Shown here in pieces: positions 38,058 to 48,003 of a DNA stretch of 64,000 nucleotides. A program made the position numbers and the translations under genes. Every line of letters begins with the position of its first letter. The stretch's first letter is position 1. The notes under the pieces are model-generated. The model was not told the DNA's origin and made no database searches. It was given only the letters and a program-made list of their open reading frames with translations. The stretch comes from Petroclostridium xylanilyticum. Lineage in GTDB: Bacteria; Bacillota; Clostridia; SK-Y3. The stretch lies in the NCBI RefSeq assembly GCF_002252565.1, contig NZ_NPML01000029.1:62001-126000 (forward strand), in the 5' to 3' direction.

Positions 38058-38576
38058 ATGAAAATGTATTTGAAAGGTACAAGGAAGATGGTTTTATTTA
38101 TATCAATTATTGTATTAGTTATGATAGGCTTCCAGGTAGTATACGGAGTAGGTGCAGAGCCTGGTTCTCAAGATGATCCTGTTATTACTCAAAGTTATCT
38201 TGAAGAAATTGTCGTACCACTCATTAGAGAAGATATAGATGGAAAAATAGCTGCTTTAACAAAGAGAATAGATGAACTGGCAGTACAAAAACCAGGCCAG
38301 TCGGGGCAACCAGATAAGTTTATGGTTGTTAGTGTTAAACCAGGGCAAAAGTTGATCGGAGGGGCTGGTACAGAACTAATTCTGCGTATGGGTAAAGCTA
38401 CAATAATTGCTACGCAGAAAGGCGGATTGGCAGATACTACTACGGGTGTTGACCTTCAAAACGGAGCACCAATGCCGGCAAACCACCTGCTAATTGTTCC
38501 TGTAGATGATGGAAGAGGATTTACTGCAAATGAAGATGTTTTAGTAATGGTGAAAGGTACATATACGATTCAGTGA
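38058..38576 (+). CDS. Exported clostridial protein of unknown function
   Basis: 172 residues. A signal or membrane anchor (MVLFISIIVLVMIGFQVVYG, about residues 11-30) precedes a short coiled segment and a compact C-terminal domain with VVSVKPGQKLIGGAGTELIL and MPANHLLIVPVDDGRGF. The pattern looks conserved in spore-forming Clostridia, but no function is known to me. Ribosome site GAGGGGG. A strong terminator follows at 38636. Confidence 0.75.
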   Translation: MKMYLKGTRKMVLFISIIVLVMIGFQVVYGVGAEPGSQDDPVITQSYLEEIVVPLIREDIDGKIAALTKRIDELAVQKPGQSGQPDKFMVVSVKPGQKLIGGAGTELILRMGKATIIATQKGGLADTTTGVDLQNGAPMPANHLLIVPVDDGRGFTANEDVLVMVKGTYTIQ

Positions 38577-38635
38577 TACATAGAAATAGTAGTACATACT
38601 TTAAAAGTTTTAGTAATAGAATATTGCTTAATGAT

Positions 38636-38663
38636 AAAAAGAGTCTATGTAGACTCTTTTTTT
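38636..38663 (+). terminator. Intrinsic terminator
   Basis: AAAAAGAGTC-TATGTA-GACTCTTTTTTT: a 10-bp stem, six-base loop and T7 tail. Confidence 0.92.
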
Positions 38664-38746
38664 GTGTTTTTGAACATGAGAATAATTTTAAATAAAGGAA
38701 TAGTACCAATCGGGTCAATTAACAGTCAATTTTTTTGACAATCTAT

Positions 38747-38790
38747 TTGCAAAACAAAAAACATATGCTATAATAAACTTGTACGTACAA
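38747..38790 (+). promoter_or_regulatory. araR promoter and AraR operator
   Basis: TTGCAA (38747-38752) and TATAAT (38769-38774) with a 16-base spacer, followed at 38779-38790 by the perfect palindrome TTGTACGTACAA, the core of the known AraR box. The operator covers the transcription start, so AraR represses its own gene. Confidence 0.88.
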
Positions 38791-38820
38791 CATTATCTTG
38801 TTTTTAACAAGGAGTATTAT

Positions 38821-39915
38821 ATGCAATTATCGGATACACCTAAATATTTACAACTCAAAGAATTTATTAAAGGCCTTATTCAACATAATCAGTTAAAGCC
38901 GGGAGAAAAAATTTATTCTGAGAATGAACTGGCAGAGAAGTTTAGCATCAGCCGGCATACTGTCCGTCAGGCAGTTGGTGAACTGGTGAATGAAGGCTGG
39001 TTATATCGCTCGCAGGGTAAAGGCACTTTTGTGGCAAGGCAGCCTAATATTCAAAAAGAAAGAAGCAAGATTATTGGTGTAGTGACAACATATCTGAATG
39101 ATTATATTTTTCCCAGTATTATTAAAGGCATTGATGTCGCCCTTAGTTCTAAAGGTTACAGTATAGTGCTTGGGCACACCAATAGTGAGATAGAAAAGGA
39201 AAGAGCATGTTTAAACAACTTGCTGGATAAAAATATTGATGGATTGATTGTTGAGCCAACCAAGAGTGCTCTTCCTAACCCCAATCTGGATATTTACAGG
39301 GAACTAAGCGCGAAAGGAATACCCATCATATTTATTCACGGATATTACAGTGATTTGCACTATTCATATGTTATTGAAGATGATATACTGGCAGGGTATC
39401 TGGCAACTAAACATCTTATAGATCTTGGACATGATCACGTGGTTGGTATTTTTAAGGTTGATGATATTCAAGGGCATGGCCGTTTTAAAGGTTTTACAAA
39501 AGCCTATAAAGAGAAGGGCTTACCTATACAAAACCATTCTGTGATCTGGTTTTCAACTGAAGACAAGGATACAATGTTTGACAGCAGCAGGTATGATGAA
39601 CTATTGATGAATAGGCTGGAGAATTGTACTGCCTTGGTATGCTATAATGACCAGATTGCTATAAAAATAATTGATATGCTTAGAAAAAGGGGGATAAAAG
39701 TTCCTCAAGATATTTCAATTGTGAGTTTTGACGATTCGGACATTTCTACGGCGACAGAAGTCAAACTGACAACGGTAGCCCACCCTAAAGAGAAACTCGG
39801 GGAAAGGGCAGCAGAGCTTTTGGTAGCCATGATTGAAGGTAAGGAAATTCATGTAGAAGAAATAATGGAACCAAAATTAATTGTAAGAGAATCTACCAGA
39901 CGGTGGATGAAATAA
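38821..39915 (+). CDS. araR: Arabinose repressor AraR (GntR-LacI chimera)
   Basis: About 364 residues. The N-terminal winged helix (KYLQLKEFIKGLIQ, FSISRHTVRQAVGELVNEG, QGKGTF) is GntR-type; the rest is a LacI-type ligand-binding domain (IGVVTTYLNDYIFPSIIKGI, ISIVSFDDSDI). This chimera is diagnostic of AraR. The ATG at 38821 has AAGGAGT upstream; an in-frame TTG at 38779 lies inside the operator and is rejected. L-arabinose binding should release it from the two TTGTACGTACAA sites. Confidence 0.95.
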   Translation: MQLSDTPKYLQLKEFIKGLIQHNQLKPGEKIYSENELAEKFSISRHTVRQAVGELVNEGWLYRSQGKGTFVARQPNIQKERSKIIGVVTTYLNDYIFPSIIKGIDVALSSKGYSIVLGHTNSEIEKERACLNNLLDKNIDGLIVEPTKSALPNPNLDIYRELSAKGIPIIFIHGYYSDLHYSYVIEDDILAGYLATKHLIDLGHDHVVGIFKVDDIQGHGRFKGFTKAYKEKGLPIQNHSVIWFSTEDKDTMFDSSRYDELLMNRLENCTALVCYNDQIAIKIIDMLRKRGIKVPQDISIVSFDDSDISTATEVKLTTVAHPKEKLGERAAELLVAMIEGKEIHVEEIMEPKLIVRESTRRWMK

Positions 39916-39937
39916 AAATTTAATTTAAAGCAGGAAT

Positions 39938-39983
39938 TTTACATGTGCATGTAGAATAAATATATTATAAGTTGTACGTACAA
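39938..39983 (+). promoter_or_regulatory. araB promoter and AraR operator
   Basis: TTTACA (39938-39943) and TATATT (39961-39966), spacer 17, then TTGTACGTACAA at 39972-39983, identical to the operator before araR. The leader to araB is about 110 bases. Confidence 0.88.
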
Positions 39984-40094
39984 GTATGTGATAAAAGTTT
40001 AAATTTATTAACGAAAATTCACTTTAATAGTTATTTTTTAAATTTCAAACAGATAATGATAAAACTCATTTAAAAATTTAAAGGAGGTAAGCAA

Positions 40095-41771
40095 ATGGGA
40101 GAAAAGAAGTATAGTATTGGTGTAGACTATGGTACCCAATCAGGAAGGGCGGTACTGGTGGAGGTAGACACCGGAAAAGAAGTAGCAACAGCTGTAAAAC
40201 AATATACCCATGGGGTAATGGACGAGTACTTGCCGGATGGAGTGACAAAGCTGGAGCCGGACTGGGCATTGCAGCATCCTGCTGATTACCTGGAGGTGCT
40301 TGAGGTAACTATTCCTGCGGTATTAAAAGAGGCAGGAGTAAATGCAGAGGATGTAATAGGAGTAGGCATAGACTTTACAGCATGCACAATTCTTCCTACA
40401 GACAGCGAAGGTACTCCTCTATGTTTTAAAGATGAATACAAATCCAATCCTCACAGCTACGTAAAGCTGTGGAAGCACCATGCGGCACAGGATGAAGCCA
40501 ACAAGCTTAATGAGATTGCAGAAAAAAGAGGGGAAAATTTCTTAAAAAGATATGGAGGAAAGATCTCATCTGAATGGCTCGTACCAAAAGTATGGCAGGT
40601 ATTAAACGAGGCTCCTGAAATCTATGATGCAGCGGATAGGTTTATGGAAGCTACTGACTGGGTTATCCTGCAGCTTACCGGTGAAGAAAAGAGAAACAGC
40701 TGCACCGCAGGGTATAAGGCCATCTGGCATAAACAGGAAGGATATCCTTCAAAAGAATTCTTTAAGGCTCTGGATCCAAGATTAGAGAACCTGGTAGAAG
40801 AAAAGCTCAGCACCGATATTTATCCTCTGGGAGGGAAAGCAGGAGAAATCACAGAAAAGGCTGCAAAACTTACCGGGTTAAAACCAGGAACAGCAGTAGC
40901 CATAGCAAATGTAGATGCCCATGTAGCAGTTCCTGCCGTAGGTATTACGGAACCGGGTAAGATGCTTATGATTATGGGTACATCTACCTGTCATATGTTA
41001 CTTGGAACAGAAGAAAAGATGGTACCGGGTATGTGTGGGGTAGTAGAAGATGGAATCATCCCGGGTTATAAGGGTTATGAAGCCGGACAATCCTGCGTAG
41101 GAGACCATTTTGAATGGTTTGTGGAAAACTGTGTACCTGCCTCCTATACCAAAGAAGCTGAGGAAAGAGGCATCAATATTCATAAACTCCTAAGAGAAAA
41201 GGCAGCAGCTCTAAAAGTAGGAGAAAGCGGCCTGGTAGCACTGGACTGGTGGAACGGTAACCGTTCGGTACTGGTAGATGCGGACCTTACCGGTGTTATC
41301 GTAGGATGCACATTGCTTACAAAGCCGGAAGAAATCTATCGGGCACTCATAGAAGCTACAGCTTATGGGACCAGGATGATTATAGAAACCTTCCAGCAAA
41401 ATGGGGTACCTATTACCGAACTTTATGCTGCAGGAGGTATTGCAGAAAAAGATGAACTCATGATGCAGATTTACTCTGATGTAACCAATATGGAAATAAG
41501 GATATCGGCATCACCTCAAACCCCTGCATTAGGATCTGCAATGTTTGGAGCAGTAGCCGCAGGAAAAGAAAGAGGCGGATATGACAGCATTGTCGATGCG
41601 GCAAAGATAATGGCAAAAGTAAAAGAAAAATATTACAAGCCAATTCCTGAAAATGTAGCAGTCTATGACAAGTTATATGCTGAATATAAGAAGCTCCATG
41701 ACTACTTCGGACGTGGAGAAAATGACGTGATGAAGAGATTAAAGGAAATAAAGAAGGAAGTTGTAAAATAA
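40095..41771 (+). CDS. araB: Ribulokinase
   Basis: A 558-residue FGGY-family kinase phosphorylating L-ribulose, of the same length as B. subtilis Ara[20 protein letters not shown] is the N-terminal phosphate loop, [14 protein letters not shown] the family region, and [19 protein letters not shown] with [15 protein letters not shown] the C-terminal signature. ATG follows AAAGGAGG. It is the first gene of the AraR-controlled operon. Confidence 0.96.
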   Translation: MGEKKYSIGVDYGTQSGRAVLVEVDTGKEVATAVKQYTHGVMDEYLPDGVTKLEPDWALQHPADYLEVLEVTIPAVLKEAGVNAEDVIGVGIDFTACTILPTDSEGTPLCFKDEYKSNPHSYVKLWKHHAAQDEANKLNEIAEKRGENFLKRYGGKISSEWLVPKVWQVLNEAPEIYDAADRFMEATDWVILQLTGEEKRNSCTAGYKAIWHKQEGYPSKEFFKALDPRLENLVEEKLSTDIYPLGGKAGEITEKAAKLTGLKPGTAVAIANVDAHVAVPAVGITEPGKMLMIMGTSTCHMLLGTEEKMVPGMCGVVEDGIIPGYKGYEAGQSCVGDHFEWFVENCVPASYTKEAEERGINIHKLLREKAAALKVGESGLVALDWWNGNRSVLVDADLTGVIVGCTLLTKPEEIYRALIEATAYGTRMIIETFQQNGVPITELYAAGGIAEKDELMMQIYSDVTNMEIRISASPQTPALGSAMFGAVAAGKERGGYDSIVDAAKIMAKVKEKYYKPIPENVAVYDKLYAEYKKLHDYFGRGENDVMKRLKEIKKEVVK

Positions 41772-41830
41772 TTAACAGTTTTGCTGGGCAATTCAATAAT
41801 TTATATAAAACGATTATAGGAGGGTCTAAG

Positions 41831-43312
41831 ATGATAAATGTACCTGAAGTAAAACTTGGCATTGTAGCCGTTAGCAGAGACTGCTTTCCTGTTACACTGA
41901 GTGAACAAAGGAGGGCAGCAGTTGTAAAAGCTTGCAGCGAAAAAAACATTTCAATTCAGGAGGTCAAGACAACCGTTGAAAATGAGAAGGATGTGTTGAA
42001 AGCGCTGGATGAATTGAAAGAAGCTGGTGTCAATGCACTGGTTGTATATCTTGGGAATTTCGGTCCGGAAGGTCCTGAAACCATGATTGCACAAAAATTC
42101 GACGGTCCTGCAATGTTTGCTGCTGCTGCAGAAGAAACCGAGAGCAATCTTGTTAACGGGCGTGGTGATGCATACTGCGGTATGCTCAATGCTTCATATA
42201 ATCTGGCATTGAGAGGACTAAAACCTTATATTCCTGAATATCCTGTAGGAACAGCAGATGAAATCGCAGATATGATTTCTGATTTTGAAGATATTGCCAG
42301 GGTGATTCTTGGTCTTAAAAAGCTTAAAATCATCAGTTTCGGACCAAGACCACAGGATTTTCTTGCATGTAATGCGCCAATAAAGCCGCTGTATGATCTC
42401 GGAATTGAGATTATGGAAAATTCCGAACTGGATTTATTTGAAAGCTTTAACAATCACAAGGATGACCCCAGAATTGCTGAAGTTGTTAAAGAAATGCAGG
42501 AAGAGCTTGCCGACGGAAACGGGTATCCTGGAATATTGCCAAAGCTTGCCCAGTATGAGATAACGCTTAAAGATTGGATGGAAAAAAATCTTGGCGCTTC
42601 CGAGTATGCAGTATTTGCAAATAAATGCTGGCCGGCTTTCCAGACACAGTTTGGTTTTGTACCGTGCTATGTAAATTCAAGATTTGCTTCACAGGGCATA
42701 CCTATTGCCTGTGAAACCGATATCTATGGAGCATTAAGCGAATACATCATCACTTGTGCTACAAACCTCCCGGCAACGCTTCTTGACATCAATAATACCG
42801 TGCCGAAGGATATGTATGAAAACAACAAAGAAATAGCAGGTGCTTATAAGGCCAATGACCTGTTTATGGGATTCCACTGCGGGAATACTCCAAGCTGCTG
42901 TATGAAGAATTGTTCAATGAAATACCAGTTAATTATGCATAGATTGCTGGAGCCTGACAAGGAGCCCGATATCACAAGGGGTACCCTGGAAGGTATGATA
43001 AGACCTGGCGATATTACTCTCTTCAGGCTGCAAAGTACTGCTGACTGCAAGCTCAGAAGCTATATAGCCCAGGGTGAGGTTCTTGACATAGATCCAAGAT
43101 CTTTTGGCGGCATAGGAGTTTTTGCTGTCAGTGAAATGGCCAGATTCTACAGGCATGTTTTAATCGCCAAAAATTATCCTCATCATGCCGGGATTGCATT
43201 TAAGCACGCGGGCAAAGTGTTGTTTGCAGCAATGAAAATGCTGGGCGTAGAAGATGTTGCTTTCAATCAGCCTGCGTCAATGCTCTACAAGGATGAAAAC
43301 CCATTTAAGTAA
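41831..43312 (+). CDS. FucI-like sugar isomerase, probable L-arabinose isomerase
   Basis: A 493-residue protein of the L-fucose/L-arabinose isomerase superfamily. It reads like the L-fucose isomerase C-terminal type (FMGFHCGNTPSCCMKNCSMK, GDITLFRLQ, PHHAGIAFKHAGKVLFAAMKMLG) and not like classical AraA. Its place between araB and araD, 60 bases after araB with AGGAGG, implies that it carries out the L-arabinose to L-ribulose step, because no other isomerase is present in the window. Metal-binding Glu and His residues could not be assigned with certainty. Confidence 0.85.
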   Translation: MINVPEVKLGIVAVSRDCFPVTLSEQRRAAVVKACSEKNISIQEVKTTVENEKDVLKALDELKEAGVNALVVYLGNFGPEGPETMIAQKFDGPAMFAAAAEETESNLVNGRGDAYCGMLNASYNLALRGLKPYIPEYPVGTADEIADMISDFEDIARVILGLKKLKIISFGPRPQDFLACNAPIKPLYDLGIEIMENSELDLFESFNNHKDDPRIAEVVKEMQEELADGNGYPGILPKLAQYEITLKDWMEKNLGASEYAVFANKCWPAFQTQFGFVPCYVNSRFASQGIPIACETDIYGALSEYIITCATNLPATLLDINNTVPKDMYENNKEIAGAYKANDLFMGFHCGNTPSCCMKNCSMKYQLIMHRLLEPDKEPDITRGTLEGMIRPGDITLFRLQSTADCKLRSYIAQGEVLDIDPRSFGGIGVFAVSEMARFYRHVLIAKNYPHHAGIAFKHAGKVLFAAMKMLGVEDVAFNQPASMLYKDENPFK

Positions 43313-43394
43313 AGTGGATAGTGAGGAGTGGGGAGTAAATCAGTAATCAGACTGAAAAACATGCTCCCCACTATCCACTCCTCACTCCCCACTA
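43313..43394. repeat. AGTGGACAGTGGG hairpin element, copy C
   Basis: AGTGGATAGTGAGGAGTGGG on the left and CTCCCCACTATCCACTCC plus TCACTCCCCACTA on the right form the longest stem of this family in the window. It lies inside the arabinose operon, between the isomerase and araD, and could act as an attenuating or processing hairpin. Confidence 0.8.
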
Positions 43395-43415
43395 TTTTGT
43401 AATCGAGGTGGAAAA

Positions 43416-44105
43416 ATGTTAAAAGAGTTAAAAGAGCAAGTGTGGCTGGCAAACCTGGATTTACCCAAATATAGCCTGGTAACTTTTACATGGGGAAATG
43501 TAAGCGGAATAGATAGAGAAAAGGGTTTAATTGTGATCAAACCAAGCGGTGTACCCTATGATGAATTGAAAGTGGAACATCTTGTTGTCCTTGACATGGA
43601 AGGAAACCAGGTAGAGGGAAAACTAAGGCCTTCGTCTGATACACCTACCCACGTAGTACTTTACAGGGCATTTTCTGACATAGGCGGTATTGTACATACC
43701 CATTCACCGTGGGCCACAAGTTGGGCACAGGCCGGAAGGGGAATTCCCGCATTGGGTACTACCCATGCCGATTATTTCTATGGAGAAATACCATGTACCC
43801 GTAAAATGACAGTACAAGAAATCGAAGGAGAATACGAAAAACAAACAGGCAATGTGATCGTAGAAACCTTTAAAGATATAAATCCTTCCTATATTCCAGG
43901 AGTCCTGGTGAATAACCACGGGCCGTTTGCATGGGGAAAGGACGCCCATGAAGCGGTTCACAATGCTGTAGTGATGGAAGAAGCAGCAAAGATGGCATTC
44001 CATACTTTTGCTTTGACGCCAGGAATTAAACCAATTGACCAGGTCTTGCTTGATAAGCATTTCTTAAGAAAGCACGGCGCGAATGCTTATTATGGACAAA
44101 AATAA
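43416..44105 (+). CDS. araD: L-ribulose-5-phosphate 4-epimerase
   Basis: A 229-residue zinc enzyme of the class II aldolase family that converts L-ribulose 5-phosphate to D-xylulose 5-phosphate. The zinc ligands are in [15 protein letters not shown], and [16 protein letters not shown] and [10 protein letters not shown] are also typical. TWGNVSGID near the start binds phosphate. ATG follows GAGGTGG. It completes the arabinose pathway started by araB and the isomerase. Confidence 0.96.
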   Translation: MLKELKEQVWLANLDLPKYSLVTFTWGNVSGIDREKGLIVIKPSGVPYDELKVEHLVVLDMEGNQVEGKLRPSSDTPTHVVLYRAFSDIGGIVHTHSPWATSWAQAGRGIPALGTTHADYFYGEIPCTRKMTVQEIEGEYEKQTGNVIVETFKDINPSYIPGVLVNNHGPFAWGKDAHEAVHNAVVMEEAAKMAFHTFALTPGIKPIDQVLLDKHFLRKHGANAYYGQK

Positions 44106-44427
44106 ATAATAATTATAGCCTTGTAAGGCATTTACTAGTAAAGACAATAGTAGATGCCTTATATTTATTGTTAACTTATTTGATTACCAGGTTTTTTAAT
44201 ACTATATAGTAATAAAGATATAAGTTTTTATTAAAGGACTCTGATGAAGTCTACCCTGCTTTAAAAAGTCTTATTATATTGGCATGAATAGCAGGTAGTA
44301 TTTTACTTATCTCTTTAAAAAGCATACGGGTGTGACATCCGTGGAATACCGGAGAAAAACAGACAGATTTGTAGGGTTTGAAAAATAAAGTTAGAATTTT
44401 ATGATGATACATAAAGGTGGATGCTTT
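44106..44427. other. Intergenic region with a terminator-like hairpin
   Basis: TAAGGCATTTACTA (44124-44137) pairs with TAGTAGATGCCTTA (44148-44161), one wobble pair, after araD and probably ends the arabinose operon. The rest, up to the kinase ribosome site AAAGGTGG at 44413, shows nothing clear. Confidence 0.6.
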
Positions 44428-46260
44428 ATGAAGTTAAAAGAAACTATTATTGACCGGGTACTACAAACTTTAGCCCTTATTAGAAATCAAAGCCTGCAAA
44501 ATAAAATTATTATTGTGGCTATTTTGCCTGCAATTATTTCTATGGTTATACAAAGTATCGTTTCTTTTAAATCATCCGCATATTTGATGTATAATGAAAC
44601 ACTCCTAACAAATGATAGAATGATGGATGATTTAAATGAAAAAATATATCAATATTTGCGTAATTTAGAGATGAACTTAGTTTCTATTTATAATTACGAA
44701 AATGAAATGAGTTTTCTTGAATCATTATCGGAAGGAAGGAGTAATGAGAAGGAATTTTTAGCGAATCTCGCCCAGAAATTATTTTTAGATAAGTTTGATT
44801 ATAATGAAAATATTCTTGGAATATATATCTATTTAAGTAATAGAGAACTGGTAAGTTCATATAAACCAATTCACCGTTATTATTTTACCGACATTATTAG
44901 TGAGGCTAAAGGTATAAAATCAGACTCTATTCTTCAATATATGTCGGCTCCCGACTCGCAAGTTTTTATTGATTCATACTTTAACGAAAAATTAAATAAA
45001 AATATCTTAAGGCTGGGTGTTAAAATCAATCAAATATTCAAAAACAAATCTTTGGGTATTATGCTTGTAGATATTGATGATTCAAACTTAGCAAAGATTT
45101 TTAACAGATATCATATATACAGAAATCAGGCCATATGGCTACAACATTCTAATCATACCATTATCTACAGTACTGATAGTTCTCTTTATAAAAATCATAC
45201 CGCCAATCCGTTGGCAAAGATATCAAATAGTAATGATATGGGTAAAAGGTATAAAATATCTGTGGTTAAGAAAGTCCCTAAATACGAGCTTGACTTGGTT
45301 AACTACTTTTCTATGCAATCTATTCAGGAGAATCTTGGACATACTACTAATACGCTTGTTTTAACAGTTATTTTTCTTAGTGTAATAGTATTGGTGTTAT
45401 CTTATTTTCTGTCAATTACGGTGACCGCACCTGTTAAAACACTAATGGATACAATGGAAAAAGTAGAAAAAGGGAATATATCGGTAAGGGCAAATTTAAA
45501 AAGTAATGATGAAATTGGCAAACTGGCAAATAGCTTTAATTCAATGCTTGCAAAAATTGATGATTTAATCATCAGGGAATACAAAGCTACATTTCTAAAA
45601 AATGAGGCAGAGTTAAAGGCTCTTCAAGCACAAATCAATCCTCATTTTCTCTATAATACGCTGCAGGTGATGGGAAGTATAGCAAGGTCCCAGAAGATAA
45701 ACAAGATCAGTGATATGTGTGCTGCCTTATCGGATATGTTTCGGTACAGTATAAACATGAAAGGAAATCTCGCTACAATTTATGAGGAAATAACACATGT
45801 TAAAAATTATCTATACATCCAGAATATCAGATTTAATAAAGAATTCAACGTTAGAGTATGCTGCAATATAGACCTGTATGAGTATGCAGTACCCAGACTA
45901 ATTTTACAGCCACTTGTAGAAAATTCCATTGAGCACGGCTTAATGAGCAAAGCTGGAAAGAAATTAATAAAGATACAGATCTATGCCAGGGAAGATAAAA
46001 TATACATTTTGGTTATTGATAATGGAATTGGGTTGGAAGAAGGTAAACTTAAAAATATAAAATTTCTTTTATCAAACAAGGATTCTACTACACTAGGTAT
46101 GAATGGTTCGATAGGAATACTGAATGTTAACAATAGGATGCGTATACTATTCGGAAATGAGTTCGGTCTTAATATTTACAGCAAAAGAGGGAAAGGTACC
46201 CTGGTAAAGATGAAATTACCAATCCAGTCTAAAGATAATATTTCAAATTCAAAATCTTGA
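44428..46260 (+). CDS. YesM-type sensor histidine kinase
   Basis: About 610 residues. TM1 lies near residues 26-46, an extracellular sensor of about 250 residues follows, then TM2 (LVLTVIFLSVIVLVLSYFL), a HAMP domain (VTAPVKTLMDTMEKVEKGNI), a His_kinase domain with His406 in QINPHFLYNTLQ, and HATPase_c (LQPLVENSIEHG, DNGIGLEEG). The ATG at 44428 fits AAAGGTGG; the ATG at 44401 lies upstream of that site. It pairs with the next gene and with the importer at 48004. Confidence 0.95.
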   Translation: MKLKETIIDRVLQTLALIRNQSLQNKIIIVAILPAIISMVIQSIVSFKSSAYLMYNETLLTNDRMMDDLNEKIYQYLRNLEMNLVSIYNYENEMSFLESLSEGRSNEKEFLANLAQKLFLDKFDYNENILGIYIYLSNRELVSSYKPIHRYYFTDIISEAKGIKSDSILQYMSAPDSQVFIDSYFNEKLNKNILRLGVKINQIFKNKSLGIMLVDIDDSNLAKIFNRYHIYRNQAIWLQHSNHTIIYSTDSSLYKNHTANPLAKISNSNDMGKRYKISVVKKVPKYELDLVNYFSMQSIQENLGHTTNTLVLTVIFLSVIVLVLSYFLSITVTAPVKTLMDTMEKVEKGNISVRANLKSNDEIGKLANSFNSMLAKIDDLIIREYKATFLKNEAELKALQAQINPHFLYNTLQVMGSIARSQKINKISDMCAALSDMFRYSINMKGNLATIYEEITHVKNYLYIQNIRFNKEFNVRVCCNIDLYEYAVPRLILQPLVENSIEHGLMSKAGKKLIKIQIYAREDKIYILVIDNGIGLEEGKLKNIKFLLSNKDSTTLGMNGSIGILNVNNRMRILFGNEFGLNIYSKRGKGTLVKMKLPIQSKDNISNSKS

Positions 46261-46290
46261 GAATAATTTCAACTGATGGAGATGAAAAAG

Positions 46291-47898
46291 ATGTACAAGG
46301 TGTTGATTGCTGATGATGAATATTGGACAAGAGAAGATATAAAACATATTATCAACTGGGAAGAGATGGGGTTGCAAATAGTAGGTGAGGCGGAGGATGG
46401 CAGCCATGCAATTCAACTAATTGCTGAAACAAAACCTCACATACTTATTACTGATATCAGAATGCCTTTTATGGACGGCATAAAGCTGCTTGAAGAGATA
46501 AATAAAAATAATTATAAAATCCAAACGATTGTGATTAGTGGATATGATGAGTTTGATTATGTGAGGGGTGCTATGATTTTAGGAGCCTCTGATTATCTCT
46601 TGAAACCGATTAAAAAGATGGACTTAATCAATGTATTAATTAAGGTGGTAGAGAAAGTTGACCGTAGCCTGGTTGAACAAATCAATGAAATTGATACAAG
46701 GTCAAAATTAACTCAAGCAGCTTCCATCATCATTGATAGTACCCTGAGTCAGGCAATCTATAATGGGGTGATGGATAACACTGAGTTATTTGTTAAATTA
46801 AAAAGTTTTGGATTGACATTCAATTATGCCAATTATATCCTGGCTGCCGTAAAAATAAATGATTATAGATTTATTGTATCACAATATTTTAAAGATGATA
46901 TGCACTTGCTGGTGTATGGTATTAAAAATATTGTTAATGAAATATTCAATGGTAAGGGGCATCTAGTGTTTCACAATCTTAACAGCATGAATGAAATTAT
47001 CATTGTCCTGGACAGTGCAGCAGACAGTGAACAGTCTCATTTGTTTCACAAGCTTTTGAATAATTTGCGGTGTTTTATAGATGGAGAAATAGATATTGGT
47101 ATAAGCAGTATAATGAATAATTTGAAAAATATTAAGAAAGCTTATGAAAGGTCAAAAATATCCCTAGATAACAAACCTTTCCGGAAATCCGGCATTATAA
47201 TGAGATATGATAATGTATTTAAAGATAATATAAAAAAAGGAATTGATTTTGATAAAGAGAAAATTTTTGTGTATTCCCTGGATTCGTGTAATGAAAAAGA
47301 AATGCTAAAAACTTTCAATATGATTGTTTTTGAAAATAGAGCGCCTGAAAGGATAACTTTGGGAGAAGTTAGGCATAAGGTTTCCAGGTTGATGTCTATT
47401 ATAAATAAAAAAGTAAGCGAGTTTGGTATCAATTTTGATGAAACATGCGCTGAAGAGCTAAGCGAGGTTCAAAATACAATTGAGAACTGCGATTATGACG
47501 GTTTGAATTCAGCAATGCAAAACCTGCTAAAAAATATAAAGAACTTTACTGCGCTAGAGAAAAGCAGTAAAAATATAAGAGCAGTCGTAATGGATATCAA
47601 GGAGTATATTGATAAAAATTTCTTTTTTGATCTGTCTTTATCGTCGCTGGCGGATATTTTTCATATAGAGAGTACCTATTTATCCAGGGCATTCAAACAG
47701 GAAACAGGGGAGAATATTACAAATTATATTTCAAAAATAAGAATGGAGAAGGCTGTAGAGTTAATAAAAAATCAAAAGATAAAGATAAGTGAAGCTGCTG
47801 CTCTGGTAGGTTATGAGGATTATGCTTATTTTAACAGGATTTTCAAAAAGTATACAGGAAAAAGTCCAAGAGAATTTTTCCTAGACATTTCAAAATAG
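46291..47898 (+). CDS. YesN-type response regulator with AraC HTH
   Basis: About 535 residues. The receiver domain has Asp8 and Asp9 in IADDE and phospho-acceptor Asp55 in ILITDIRMP; a long YesN middle region follows; the last 100 residues are an AraC HTH pair (SLSSLADIFHIESTYLSRAF, ISEAAALVGYEDYAYFNRIF). Of three in-frame ATGs, 46291 is best spaced from GGAG. The likely target is the promoter near 47949 of the downstream importer operon. Confidence 0.95.
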   Translation: MYKVLIADDEYWTREDIKHIINWEEMGLQIVGEAEDGSHAIQLIAETKPHILITDIRMPFMDGIKLLEEINKNNYKIQTIVISGYDEFDYVRGAMILGASDYLLKPIKKMDLINVLIKVVEKVDRSLVEQINEIDTRSKLTQAASIIIDSTLSQAIYNGVMDNTELFVKLKSFGLTFNYANYILAAVKINDYRFIVSQYFKDDMHLLVYGIKNIVNEIFNGKGHLVFHNLNSMNEIIIVLDSAADSEQSHLFHKLLNNLRCFIDGEIDIGISSIMNNLKNIKKAYERSKISLDNKPFRKSGIIMRYDNVFKDNIKKGIDFDKEKIFVYSLDSCNEKEMLKTFNMIVFENRAPERITLGEVRHKVSRLMSIINKKVSEFGINFDETCAEELSEVQNTIENCDYDGLNSAMQNLLKNIKNFTALEKSSKNIRAVVMDIKEYIDKNFFFDLSLSSLADIFHIESTYLSRAFKQETGENITNYISKIRMEKAVELIKNQKIKISEAAALVGYEDYAYFNRIFKKYTGKSPREFFLDISK

Positions 47899-47948
47899 TA
47901 CAAGTATTATTCACAAAATAATCCTATTTTTAAGAGATATTTTGCTGT

Positions 47949-47978
47949 TATAATAAAAACATCACTAGAGTACTCTAG
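47949..47978 (+). promoter_or_regulatory. Promoter -10 box and 14-bp palindrome before the alpha-galactoside importer
   Basis: TATAAT at 47949-47954 is followed by the perfect palindrome CTAGAGTACTCTAG at 47965-47978, which covers the expected transcription start. No good -35 box is seen, as often at activator-dependent promoters; the YesN regulator just upstream is the obvious activator. Confidence 0.6.
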
Positions 47979-48003
47979 AAAATTAGAAATAGGAGGATGA
48001 AAG

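Noticed and set aside
38779-38820. Upstream TTG start for AraR
   Set aside because: It lies inside the operator and before the ribosome site of the ATG at 38821.
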